A stretch of 5,157 nucleotides of DNA, from positions 1 to 5,157 of the forward strand of contig DATKYV010000014.1 in NCBI GenBank assembly GCA_035528275.1. Reading direction: 5' to 3'. This DNA comes from DATKYV01 sp035528275. GTDB lineage: Bacteria > Acidobacteriota > Terriglobia > UBA7540. Each line of letters starts with the position of its first letter. Positions within the stretch are counted from its first letter, which is position 1. The translations under genes and the position numbers were made by a program. Positions 1 through 5,157 of the stretch are shown here, piece after piece. Under the pieces are notes generated by a model that was not told where the DNA came from, did not search any database, and saw only the letters and a list, made by a program, of their open reading frames with translations.

Positions 1-830
1 TTGGCGTCCTTCAGCATCCGCACCTGCCGGGAAAAATCCTTGTCGCCACGGTCGAATTTCAACTCCATGATCACCTGGTGGCCCATGCGCCGCGCCTGGT
101 CGTTGAATTTCTGCACGCCCATGCGAGCGTAGCGGGCCTGCGTGCGGATCACCGCTACGCGTTTCAGCTTCAGATCCTTGAAGACGTGGTCGGCGACAGC
201 GTAGCACTGCTGGCGGTCATCGATGAAGCTGTGCAGCAGCCACTGGATGCGGGTTTCGGTGACGGTGGGATCGGTTGTGCCCGGGGAGACGATGGGAAGC
301 TCCAGCTTCAGGGTGACGCGAAGCGCGATGTGGGTGCTCTGACCATCGATCGAGCCGAGCATCACCCAGCAGTTTTCGTCGAGCAGCATCTTGACGAGTT
401 CACCCGATGAGGCGCCCCACAACGCCGAGTCGTTGTGCAGCTTCAGGACGTAGGGCTTTCCGTGGTAGCCGCCTCGCGCGTTGGCTTCCTCGATGGCGAG
501 TTGCGCGCCGTGCAGCATGGGGATGCCGTAAACGGATTCGGGGTTGTTCTCGAGCGGTCCCAGGAAACCGATGGCGACCTCTTTCAGATGCTCCACGTCG
601 CCGTTTTCACGATCGCGAGCCGCGCCGTTGTACTCCAGCGTATTTTCCTGAATAAACCACTCGTAATAGGCCTTGCTGAAATTGCGGAAGGGAACCGCTT
701 CGTCCGGCATGTTGCCGTAGCGCTTGTCCACGGGCAGCTCGGGCTCGCTTTTCTGCGCCGGAGGGGTCTGCGTCCACGCCGGCGCCGCAAGGGCGAGCAG
801 CAGGATCAGGAAAAAGGTTTTGCTCCACAT
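1..830 (-). CDS. Periplasmic ligand-binding protein, LivJ/LivK (Peripla_BP_6) type, 3' end cut by window
   Basis: The reading frame is open from the ATG at 830 to the window edge and shows 276 residues. Residues 1-20 form a signal peptide: W-S-K, then a hydrophobic stretch (FFLILLLALAAPA), with likely cleavage after APA at 18. There is no lipobox cysteine, so it should be a soluble periplasmic protein. Residues 21-83 are an extension rich in charged and aromatic residues. The type I periplasmic-binding fold then starts at VAIGFLGP (85-92), followed by HGAQLAIEEANARGG (107-121), MLGSIDGQS (157-165), LPIVSPGTTDPTV (178-190) and RVAVIRTQARYARMGV (224-239), the usual landmarks of branched-chain amino acid/amide receptors. 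Roughly 100-150 C-terminal residues are missing, judging from family length. Two cysteines (154, 209) could form a disulfide. It is the last visible gene of the operon, 74 bases after the DAHP synthase. No permease or ATPase gene is in view. The ligand cannot be told from the sequence; an orphan sensor or shuttle role is as likely as transport. Confidence 0.88.
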   Translation of the reverse strand, partial: MWSKTFFLILLLALAAPAWTQTPPAQKSEPELPVDKRYGNMPDEAVPFRNFSKAYYEWFIQENTLEYNGAARDRENGDVEHLKEVAIGFLGPLENNPESVYGIPMLHGAQLAIEEANARGGYHGKPYVLKLHNDSALWGASSGELVKMLLDENCWVMLGSIDGQSTHIALRVTLKLELPIVSPGTTDPTVTETRIQWLLHSFIDDRQQCYAVADHVFKDLKLKRVAVIRTQARYARMGVQKFNDQARRMGHQVIMELKFDRGDKDFSRQVRMLKDA

Positions 831-904
831 TGTCCTTACCCCTTCAAACCACATGATCGGTTGATCTTTGCCGGCCGGCTTCGGCGTCTTTGCAGGTCCG
901 GCGC
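831..904 (-). other. Intergenic gap, no terminator seen
   Basis: This is the 74-base space between the DAHP synthase stop and the binding-protein start. It contains a GC palindrome (GCCGGCCGGC, about 870-879) and two copies of the 7-mer GCAAAGA (minus strand) flanking it. No stem is followed by a T-run on the minus strand, so I see no rho-independent terminator, and nothing here resembles a strong -35/-10 promoter. Read-through from the upstream gene is the simplest reading. Confidence 0.4.
839..845 (-). promoter_or_regulatory. Shine-Dalgarno of the binding-protein gene
   Basis: On the minus strand GAAGGGG lies eight bases before the ATG at 830. A second purine block (AAGG, 834-837) sits only three bases before the start and is less likely to be the functional site. 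Together with the signal peptide that begins right at this ATG, it fixes the start. Confidence 0.6.
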
Positions 905-1798
905 TTACGCCGCGTATTGCTTTTCGGCGACCTGGGGCTGTCGGGCGTCGATAAACCGGATGATCCTTCTCAGCGCGCGCGGCGTGATGGCCTGCGCGGC
1001 GTCGCATTGGGGTTTGGCGGCGTCCAGGCGGTCGCTCGCCACCTCGATGATCAGTCCGTGACTGCCGAACTCGATGGCCGCGCGGCTGGCGCCTTCCACC
1101 ATCGCGGAAACGCCCGTCGCGTGGCTGGGATCGACGATCACCGGCAAGAAACTTTCCGCCTTTACGGCGGGGATAACATTCAAATCCAGCGAATAGCGCG
1201 AGTACTCGCTCGAAGAATGCGACTTGATGCCGCGCTCGCACAAAACGATCTCCAGGTTCCCTTCGTTGGCGATGTATTCGGCCGCCCCCAGCCATTCGCA
1301 CAGGCTGGCGGCCATGCCGCGTTTCAGCAGCACGGGCTTCCCCAGCCGGCCCACTTCCACCAGGAGCGGATAGTTCTGCATGTTGCGCGAACCCACCTGG
1401 ATCATGTCCGCGTACTGGGCGACTTGCTCCACCAAGCGCACGTCCATGACCTCGGTGACCACCGGCAGGCCGGTCTCCTCGCTCGCTTCGCGCAGGATCT
1501 TCAACCCCTCGAGACCCAATCCCTGGAAGTCATGGGGAGAAGTGCGGGGTTTGTAAGCGCCGCCGCGCAGCATGTCGGCGCCGGAATGTTTCACCGCCCG
1601 GGCGATTTCCAGCGTCTGCTCGCGACTTTCGACGGCACACGGGCCGGCGATGACCACCGGGCGCTCGGCGCCGAAACGGACATCGCCCACCTCCACCACG
1701 CGCGTCAGGCTCTCGCCGTAGCGCCCGTTGGTTTTGCGGCTCACCAGTGGACAAATCTTCGGCAAGTCTTCCGGTGTGACTTTTCCGGCGATGATCAT
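905..1798 (-). CDS. aroF: 3-deoxy-7-phosphoheptulonate (DAHP) synthase, short type I-beta
   Basis: This cytoplasmic enzyme (297 aa) condenses phosphoenolpyruvate with erythrose 4-phosphate, the first step of the shikimate pathway. Family motifs in order are AGPCAVES (51-58, metal ligand Cys54), LRGGAYKPRTSP (77-88, PEP-binding Lys83 and Arg85), VLLKRG (156-161), LCERG (186-190), DPSHATG (223-229, metal ligand His226), Glu252 and Asp266 (in CDAAQAI), matching the four metal ligands known from the Thermotoga maritima enzyme. KPRTSP argues against KDO-8-phosphate synthase. The protein starts about 50 residues before the barrel and has no room for the ferredoxin-like or chorismate-mutase regulatory domain of many relatives, so it is probably not feedback-controlled in that way. 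Oddities are VSAMV where RRDLV normally follows the metal-binding His motif, RYSLDL for RNTLDL, and ASD for HPD or HPE after Glu252. The start is supported by GGAAGGG five bases upstream. No other shikimate gene is nearby. The family is clear; a specialised paralogue is possible. Confidence 0.93.
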   Translation of the reverse strand: MIIAGKVTPEDLPKICPLVSRKTNGRYGESLTRVVEVGDVRFGAERPVVIAGPCAVESREQTLEIARAVKHSGADMLRGGAYKPRTSPHDFQGLGLEGLKILREASEETGLPVVTEVMDVRLVEQVAQYADMIQVGSRNMQNYPLLVEVGRLGKPVLLKRGMAASLCEWLGAAEYIANEGNLEIVLCERGIKSHSSSEYSRYSLDLNVIPAVKAESFLPVIVDPSHATGVSAMVEGASRAAIEFGSHGLIIEVASDRLDAAKPQCDAAQAITPRALRRIIRFIDARQPQVAEKQYAA

Positions 1799-1803
1799 GG
1801 CAA

Positions 1804-1810
1804 CCCTTCC
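1804..1810 (-). promoter_or_regulatory. Shine-Dalgarno of the DAHP synthase gene
   Basis: GGAAGGG on the minus strand lies five bases before the ATG at 1798 and decides this start. Its GGA end is also part of an 11-base near-palindrome (TCCTGTCAGGA, 1808-1818), although the central loop is too short for that to be a stable hairpin on its own. Confidence 0.75.
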
Positions 1811-1821
1811 TGACAGGAGCT

Positions 1822-1881
1822 TCCGAGTCTTCGGACGCCACGTCCCGCGAGGTGTAATTGCCCAACGCAGACCCTCGCGGG
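1822..1881 (-). promoter_or_regulatory. Two inverted repeats in the leader of the DAHP synthase gene
   Basis: In the 98-base gap before the DAHP synthase, the minus-strand transcript would hold a perfect 9-base inverted repeat (CCCGCGAGG at 1873-1881 with CCTCGCGGG at 1844-1852, 20-base loop). A second, smaller stem-loop follows (TCCGA-AGAC-TCGGA, 1822-1835), ending about 11 bases before the Shine-Dalgarno. Neither is followed by a T-run, so they are not typical rho-independent terminators. They could adjust expression or stability of the downstream part of the transcript, or bind a regulator as DNA. I see no leader peptide rich in Phe, Tyr or Trp codons. Confidence 0.4.
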
Positions 1882-1896
1882 CGTGCGAGCCTTGGT

Positions 1897-2433
1897 CTAA
1901 GCGGCGATCTCCTTCCGCTGCCCGTTGTCGGAGCCGTTGCGGTCCGACTCAAAAATCGCCATCGCCTCGATCTCCACCAGCAGATCCGGCCGGCAGAGAA
2001 TGGCCTGGATGCCGGTGGAGGCGGGCAAGGGATCCAGCCCCTGCTCCTTGAAAAATTGCGTGCGGATTTCGTTGAACGCTTCGTAGTCGCGCTCGATATC
2101 ACGGAGGTAGCATGTGGTGCGGACGATGTCCTTCCACGTGGCACCCTCCGCTTCCAGCAGCGCGGTGATATTGCGATACGTTCTCCAGGTTTGAGCGCGG
2201 AAATCCCCGGGGTGGACCGTCTCCCCGCCGTCGCCTACGCTGGCCGTCCCGGAAATCAGCAGGATGGTGACACCTTTGATGTCCAGGCGCAGCCCGCGGG
2301 AAAAAGATGATGGCTTGTCGTAAGTAAAGGCTTCGTTCAAGGCTCGAGGCGCGCTGATCGCCTTCTTGGGAATGGATTTGTGTTCTCTTTCGATCAAGGC
2401 GGCCGTTTCAGCGGCCGAGTCTCGCAGACTCAT
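1897..2433 (-). CDS. RidA/YjgF/UK114-family protein lacking the catalytic arginine
   Basis: The product is a 178-residue cytoplasmic protein with no signal peptide. Canonical RidA is about 130 residues and hydrolyses reactive enamines/imines released by PLP enzymes. The Rid core begins near residue 35: ILLISGTASV (57-66), TYRNITALLEAEGATWKDIV (85-104), RTTCYLRDI (105-113), YEAFNEIRTQFF (117-128), LPASTGIQA (136-144) and LLVEIEAMAIFE (151-162). An ungapped comparison with E. coli RidA from the P-A-R-S motif to EIEA puts Ser139 where catalytic Arg105 belongs, while the glutamate matching Glu120 is kept (Glu154). This places it among the non-archetypal Rid subgroups, whose activity is mostly unknown. 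The first 30-odd residues are an extra N-terminal arm. Its first 26 bases overlap the propeller gene, and it precedes the DAHP synthase by 98 bases, so a role in the same pathway is likely. Chorismatases also have RidA-like folds but are about twice as long, so I do not call it one. Confidence 0.88.
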   Translation of the reverse strand: MSLRDSAAETAALIEREHKSIPKKAISAPRALNEAFTYDKPSSFSRGLRLDIKGVTILLISGTASVGDGGETVHPGDFRAQTWRTYRNITALLEAEGATWKDIVRTTCYLRDIERDYEAFNEIRTQFFKEQGLDPLPASTGIQAILCRPDLLVEIEAMAIFESDRNGSDNGQRKEIAA

Positions 2434-3547
2434 AGAGTTGGTCCTCCTTTTGGGGTTCGCGGATACCGTGGCTCAGGCCTTTCGCCGTCGCCACCCAGAT
2501 GTCCTCGCCATGAAAATCCATATTCAGGATGTAGTTGTGAGCGAGGGTGGTTGAGGTTTGGAGAACGGTCTTCTTTCCGTCCGGCCAGGTGATTTCGATA
2601 TCGCCGTGCCCGTTCTCTTTGTTGGGCCGGTAAGTGACCCAGGTGTTTGTTTTGTAGTTCAGGTAGCTCAGCCCTTTGTCGGTGCAGGACCAGACTTCGT
2701 CCCCGCGCGCCTTGGGGGCGTTGATGAAGTCGGAGGCGAGGCCGCTATCCTTGGTCAGGTAGTTGTGCCAGTTGCGGCCGTCGTAACCGCTCAGCCCGAA
2801 ATAAGTCGAGGCCCACACCATGTTACGGACGGGATTGAAGGCCACGTTGCTGACAATGATGTGCACCAGCCCCTGATTCCGGAACAGGACCATTTCCATC
2901 TCCTCGTCCGGATCGGTGTGCGGCCGCCAGTAGTCTCCGTCCACGTGGTACTCGAGCAAGCCGCCACCCCAGACCGCGGCGTAAACGACCTGGTTCTTCT
3001 CATCGATGGCGATGCCGTAGCACCAGGGCTCGTGGAAGGGCGCGTTAAATTCGCTCCAGTTCCTCCACTCCCCCGTGTGGGTGTCGAAGCGGCTGATGCC
3101 GGCGGTCGTGGCCACCCAGATGTCGTGGCCGAGAATCCCCACGCCGTAAATGATGTCGTTCAGAAGTCCGCTGGTGAGGTTCGTGTAGTTCCTGAATTGC
3201 CCGCCAGAGAACCGGCTGAGCCCTCCGAAGGTGCCGATCCAGAGGTCGCCGGTTTCTTTGTCCAGCGCGATGGCCATCACCACGCGGTGCGCCAGGCCGT
3301 CCTCGGGCCGGTAGACTCTCTTGATCTTGCCGTTCTCAATCAGCACCAGACCGTTTTCCGTACCGGCCCAGACGCGGTCACCGTCCACGGCCACGCAGAA
3401 GACTTTTTCGTCCGGCATGCCGTTTTCAACGGTGAAGTTCTCCCAGTGGGTATAAAGGGGCGGGTTCTGGGCGAAGGTCACGGCGGCGGCCGTCAGCAGG
3501 AGGGCAGCGGCCCAGGTCACGCGGATTGCCGGTTGGATTCTCTTCAT
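2408..3547 (-). CDS. Secreted seven-bladed beta-propeller with two-component-regulator-type repeats
   Basis: The product is 379 residues from the chosen ATG. Residues 1-26 are a signal peptide (MKR, then WAAALLLTAAAVTFA, cleavage before QNPP). The mature part holds seven repeats of the Reg_prop pattern (hydrophobic-W-x-G/A-T-x-x-G-L): VWAGTENGL (59), LWIGTFGGL (102), IWVATTAGI (143), VYAAVWGGGL (188), VWASTYFGL (244), VWSCTDKGL (285) and IWVATAKGL (350). Blades 3 and 7 share a 14-base identical DNA stretch (3111-3124 and 2490-2503). Such repeats normally form the periplasmic sensor of hybrid histidine kinases; here there is no membrane anchor, kinase or regulator domain, so it is a free propeller for binding or assembly. 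A GTG at 3595, overlapping the upstream stop as GTGA, would add 16 residues before the signal peptide; the ATG at 3547, with AGGAGA five bases upstream, is preferred. It sits 44 bases after the cytochrome gene and probably works with it in the periplasm. The binding partner is unknown. Confidence 0.87.
   Translation of the reverse strand: MKRIQPAIRVTWAAALLLTAAAVTFAQNPPLYTHWENFTVENGMPDEKVFCVAVDGDRVWAGTENGLVLIENGKIKRVYRPEDGLAHRVVMAIALDKETGDLWIGTFGGLSRFSGGQFRNYTNLTSGLLNDIIYGVGILGHDIWVATTAGISRFDTHTGEWRNWSEFNAPFHEPWCYGIAIDEKNQVVYAAVWGGGLLEYHVDGDYWRPHTDPDEEMEMVLFRNQGLVHIIVSNVAFNPVRNMVWASTYFGLSGYDGRNWHNYLTKDSGLASDFINAPKARGDEVWSCTDKGLSYLNYKTNTWVTYRPNKENGHGDIEITWPDGKKTVLQTSTTLAHNYILNMDFHGEDIWVATAKGLSHGIREPQKEDQLYESARLGR
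2442..2447 (-). promoter_or_regulatory. Shine-Dalgarno of the Rid gene, embedded in the propeller gene
   Basis: GGAGGA on the minus strand, eight bases before the ATG at 2433, is a near-ideal ribosome binding site. It lies inside the last codons of the upstream propeller gene (within its K-E-D-Q segment), which ends 26 bases into the Rid gene. The arrangement suggests translational coupling and makes this start secure. Confidence 0.8.
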
Positions 3548-3552
3548 CGTGG

Positions 3553-3558
3553 TCTCCT
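3553..3558 (-). promoter_or_regulatory. Shine-Dalgarno deciding the propeller start
   Basis: AGGAGA on the minus strand is five bases upstream of the ATG at 3547, and this ATG directly opens the signal peptide. It favours 3547 over the GTG at 3595, whose upstream bases are coding sequence of the previous gene with no clear purine block. Confidence 0.7.
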
Positions 3559-3565
3559 GTTGTTT

Positions 3566-3578
3566 GCCGCGAGGCGGC
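3566..3578 (-). other. Small intercistronic hairpin between cytochrome and propeller genes
   Basis: The minus-strand transcript reads GCCGC-CTC-GCGGC in the 44-base gap, a perfect 5-base stem with a 3-base loop. No T-run follows, so it is unlikely to be a terminator. It could influence stability of the flanking message segments, or be chance in GC-rich DNA. Confidence 0.3.
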
Positions 3579-3591
3579 CAGCCCCGCGAAA

Positions 3592-5157
3592 TCACAGGGT
3601 CTTCAAATACTCGATCAGGTCGTTCAGCTGCTCTTTCCGCATGTCGGAAGTGTAGCCGTGCGTGTTCTGGTTGTTATAGACCGTCCAGATCTCTTCCAGC
3701 GTCTGCGCCTGGCCGTTGTGCAGATACGGAGCGCTCTCATAGACACGGTCAAGCTGCGGGACGTCGAACAAGGTGATGGTGTCGTATTGGTTGGCCGACC
3801 CCACGTCCGCACTCAGGCGATTCGTGTAATGCGACTGCACGGGGTGGCAGGTTTCGCAGCGGTTCTGGATGGGAATCACCTGCCCGTCGTTGGTCGTCGT
3901 TCGGAAATACATTCGCCGCCCGCGCTCCTGCGCCTCCGTGAGTTCACCCTCGCGAGCCAGGTGTCGATTCGCCGGCAGCGGTATGGAGCGGAGGAACACC
4001 ACCAGGCTCTGTAGTTCTTCGGTATTGAAGCCCTCTGAGCGGAACAAGAACTTAGCGATTCGCGGCCCGCACTGAGTGATGAGGTCGGGGTTATGGCCGT
4101 TCCACTTGTAAGGCGCCGTTTCGGCAATGCCGCGCAGTGTCCGGTTGTCCACGCGGTCGCGCCCCAGGCGCGGAGTCTCCAGGTTCCACGCCAGCCCATC
4201 GACGTGGTCGCTGGGATGGCACGTGGCGCAGGAGAACTGTCCCTGGTAGCAATAGCTGGCATCGTGAAACAAACGCTCGCCGCGGCGTCGCGGGGTGATT
4301 TCTTTCGGCCCGCCCAGGTCGATGGTCCCCGCCACTTTCAGTTCCGCCAAGTCGATGACGGTTAAGTTGTCGGCCAACCGGTCGGCGATGAACGCCAATC
4401 GACCGTCGGGCGCGACGACGATTGCGCGCGGGTCGTGGTCCGTGGGGAGCCGGCGCACAACGAATTCCTGCGCCGAATCCAGCCGGTCGGCGAGTTCCTC
4501 AGCGGGGAATTGGCTCAGGCGCTTTGCGAGTTTGTCCGTGTCAATAACGGAAACGGTGCTTGCGCCCGACGCGGCAACCAGCGCCAGACGGCCGTTCGGC
4601 GTGATGGCAGCGGCGTGATTGTCGGCAAAGAAGTAGTCAATATCGTCGAGCAGAACTTCCGCGACCCTTGTCTCTTCGTCGCTCGACCCGGACGCACGGG
4701 CGGGTCTTACGATTGCCATCCCGTGCGTAACCACCCAACCCTGCTCCACCCGGATGAGCGGCCCGAGGTTCTTGGGTCGCGTAAAGGGTATCAAGAGGTA
4801 GCCGCCGTCCTGCGCGGGCGACTCCGCAATGTGACCGAGCTCGATGACTCCGGGGATGAGGATCCGTTCGGCGATGATCTGCCTCTCGGCGTCAATCGCC
4901 GTCAATTCGGAGACCGGCGGCCGGTCGTAAGGTCCAAGTTGGGGCAGGAGATTGGAAACGTAAACGCGGTGCCCATCCCGTGAGAGCGCGACCTGGTGAG
5001 GAGACCGCCACGCCCCCAGGCGCTTGATTTCTTCCCCGGTCGTGAGGTCGATCAGCGACACATCGTTGCTGATACTGTTCGCCACGTAGAGCGTTTTACC
5101 GGGCCGGTCGGTTGTCAGGCCCACCGGCCCCCAGCCGGTCTGGAACGTCCGGCGGGG
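3592..5157 (-). CDS. YVTN-type beta-propeller fused to di-heme cytochrome c peroxidase/MauG-like domain, 5' end cut by window
   Basis: The frame is open to the right edge and shows 521 residues; the start and any signal peptide lie outside. A GTG at 5124 is in frame, but the residues before it (GWGPVGLT) fit the propeller repeat, so it is internal. Residues 1 to about 280 are YVTN/YncE-like repeats: LYVANSISNDVSLIDL (23-38), VYVSN (65-69), LALVAASGASTVSVIDTDK (191-209) and LAFIADRLADNLTVIDL (254-270). From about 285 the di-heme part begins: RGERLFHDAS (292-301), first heme site CATCH (310-314, bases 4216-4230), RTLRGIAETAPYKWNGHNPD (339-358), second heme site CETCH (434-438, bases 3844-3858) and SAPYLHNGQAQTLEEIW (475-491), the standard C-terminal signature of cytochrome c peroxidase/MauG proteins. 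Covalent heme c requires export, so it acts in the periplasm. Known relatives reduce peroxide or oxidise protein or small-molecule substrates; which applies here cannot be told. It is the first visible gene of the operon. Confidence 0.9.
   Translation of the reverse strand, partial: PRRTFQTGWGPVGLTTDRPGKTLYVANSISNDVSLIDLTTGEEIKRLGAWRSPHQVALSRDGHRVYVSNLLPQLGPYDRPPVSELTAIDAERQIIAERILIPGVIELGHIAESPAQDGGYLLIPFTRPKNLGPLIRVEQGWVVTHGMAIVRPARASGSSDEETRVAEVLLDDIDYFFADNHAAAITPNGRLALVAASGASTVSVIDTDKLAKRLSQFPAEELADRLDSAQEFVVRRLPTDHDPRAIVVAPDGRLAFIADRLADNLTVIDLAELKVAGTIDLGGPKEITPRRRGERLFHDASYCYQGQFSCATCHPSDHVDGLAWNLETPRLGRDRVDNRTLRGIAETAPYKWNGHNPDLITQCGPRIAKFLFRSEGFNTEELQSLVVFLRSIPLPANRHLAREGELTEAQERGRRMYFRTTTNDGQVIPIQNRCETCHPVQSHYTNRLSADVGSANQYDTITLFDVPQLDRVYESAPYLHNGQAQTLEEIWTVYNNQNTHGYTSDMRKEQLNDLIEYLKTL

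Noticed and set aside
866..904. GC palindromes after the DAHP synthase stop as a rho-independent terminator
   Set aside because: There is no T-run on the minus strand after the stem, and the palindrome has no proper loop.
435..1061. Plus-strand frame across the binding-protein start and the DAHP synthase end
   Set aside because: It spans two clear minus-strand genes and the gap between them, with no family resemblance.
905..1798. KDO-8-phosphate synthase instead of DAHP synthase
   Set aside because: The KPRTSP motif and the overall pattern (LRGGAYKPRTSP, LLKRG, CERG) are those of DAHP synthases. KDO-8-phosphate synthases have a different motif at that position.
890..1813. Long plus-strand open frame opposite the DAHP synthase
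   Set aside because: It mirrors the minus-strand gene, has no recognisable domain, and is rich in His, Gln, Ala and Arg as expected of an antisense frame in GC-rich DNA. The opposite strand codes a protein with all family motifs.
1530..2144. Minus-strand frame overlapping both the DAHP synthase and the Rid gene
   Set aside because: It is an out-of-frame, arginine-, serine- and proline-rich translation of two well supported genes.
1897..2433. Chorismatase (FkbO/Hyg5-type) identity for the Rid protein
   Set aside because: Chorismatases are about twice as long, with two RidA-like halves. Only one Rid core is present, and I cannot confirm chorismatase active-site residues.
3548..3595. Upstream GTG start at 3595 for the propeller, overlapping the cytochrome stop
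   Set aside because: It would place 16 charged residues before a well formed signal peptide, and the ATG at 3547 has the better ribosome binding site. The GTGA overlap remains a weak alternative.
2558..3655. Long plus-strand open frame opposite the secreted propeller
   Set aside because: The minus strand carries seven regular propeller repeats and a signal peptide. The plus frame has no domain, runs across a gene boundary, and is explained by codon bias.
5122..5124. GTG at 5124 as the start of the cytochrome gene
   Set aside because: The frame stays open to the window edge, and residues before the GTG fit a propeller repeat. A heme c protein also needs a signal peptide, which is not found after this GTG.

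Overview
The window is a piece of a GC-rich bacterial chromosome carrying five genes, all on the minus strand and read from right to left. The composition, the secreted propeller proteins and the YVTN-propeller/di-heme fusion suggest an Acidobacteriota-like or similar soil or sediment bacterium. This assignment is an inference; there is no rRNA or other marker in the window. Both ends cut through a gene.

In transcription order the genes are: (1) 5157-3592, a YVTN-type beta-propeller fused to a di-heme cytochrome c peroxidase/MauG-like domain, with its N-terminus outside the window; (2) 3547-2408, a secreted seven-bladed propeller built of 'two-component regulator propeller' repeats; (3) 2433-1897, a RidA/YjgF-family protein that lacks the usual catalytic arginine; (4) 1798-905, a short type I-beta DAHP synthase without the N-terminal regulatory domain; (5) 830-1, an exported periplasmic-binding protein of the branched-chain amino acid (LivJ/LivK) fold, with its C-terminus outside the window. 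The gaps are 44, -26 (overlap), 98 and 74 bases. Most starts have a good Shine-Dalgarno sequence, so the set looks like one operon. I see no promoter, no convincing rho-independent terminator, no tRNA or rRNA, no CRISPR array and no mobile element.

The set joins two compartments. Genes 1, 2 and 5 are exported or predicted to act outside the cytoplasmic membrane (heme redox enzyme, propeller, ligand-binding protein). Genes 3 and 4 are cytoplasmic (Rid-type enzyme, first step of the aromatic pathway). No permease or ATPase accompanies the binding protein, and no other shikimate gene accompanies the DAHP synthase. The most interesting reading is a dedicated module in which an aromatic or quinone-like compound links cytoplasmic synthesis to periplasmic redox chemistry. 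That is a hypothesis: the sequence shows the co-location and the gene families, not the pathway.
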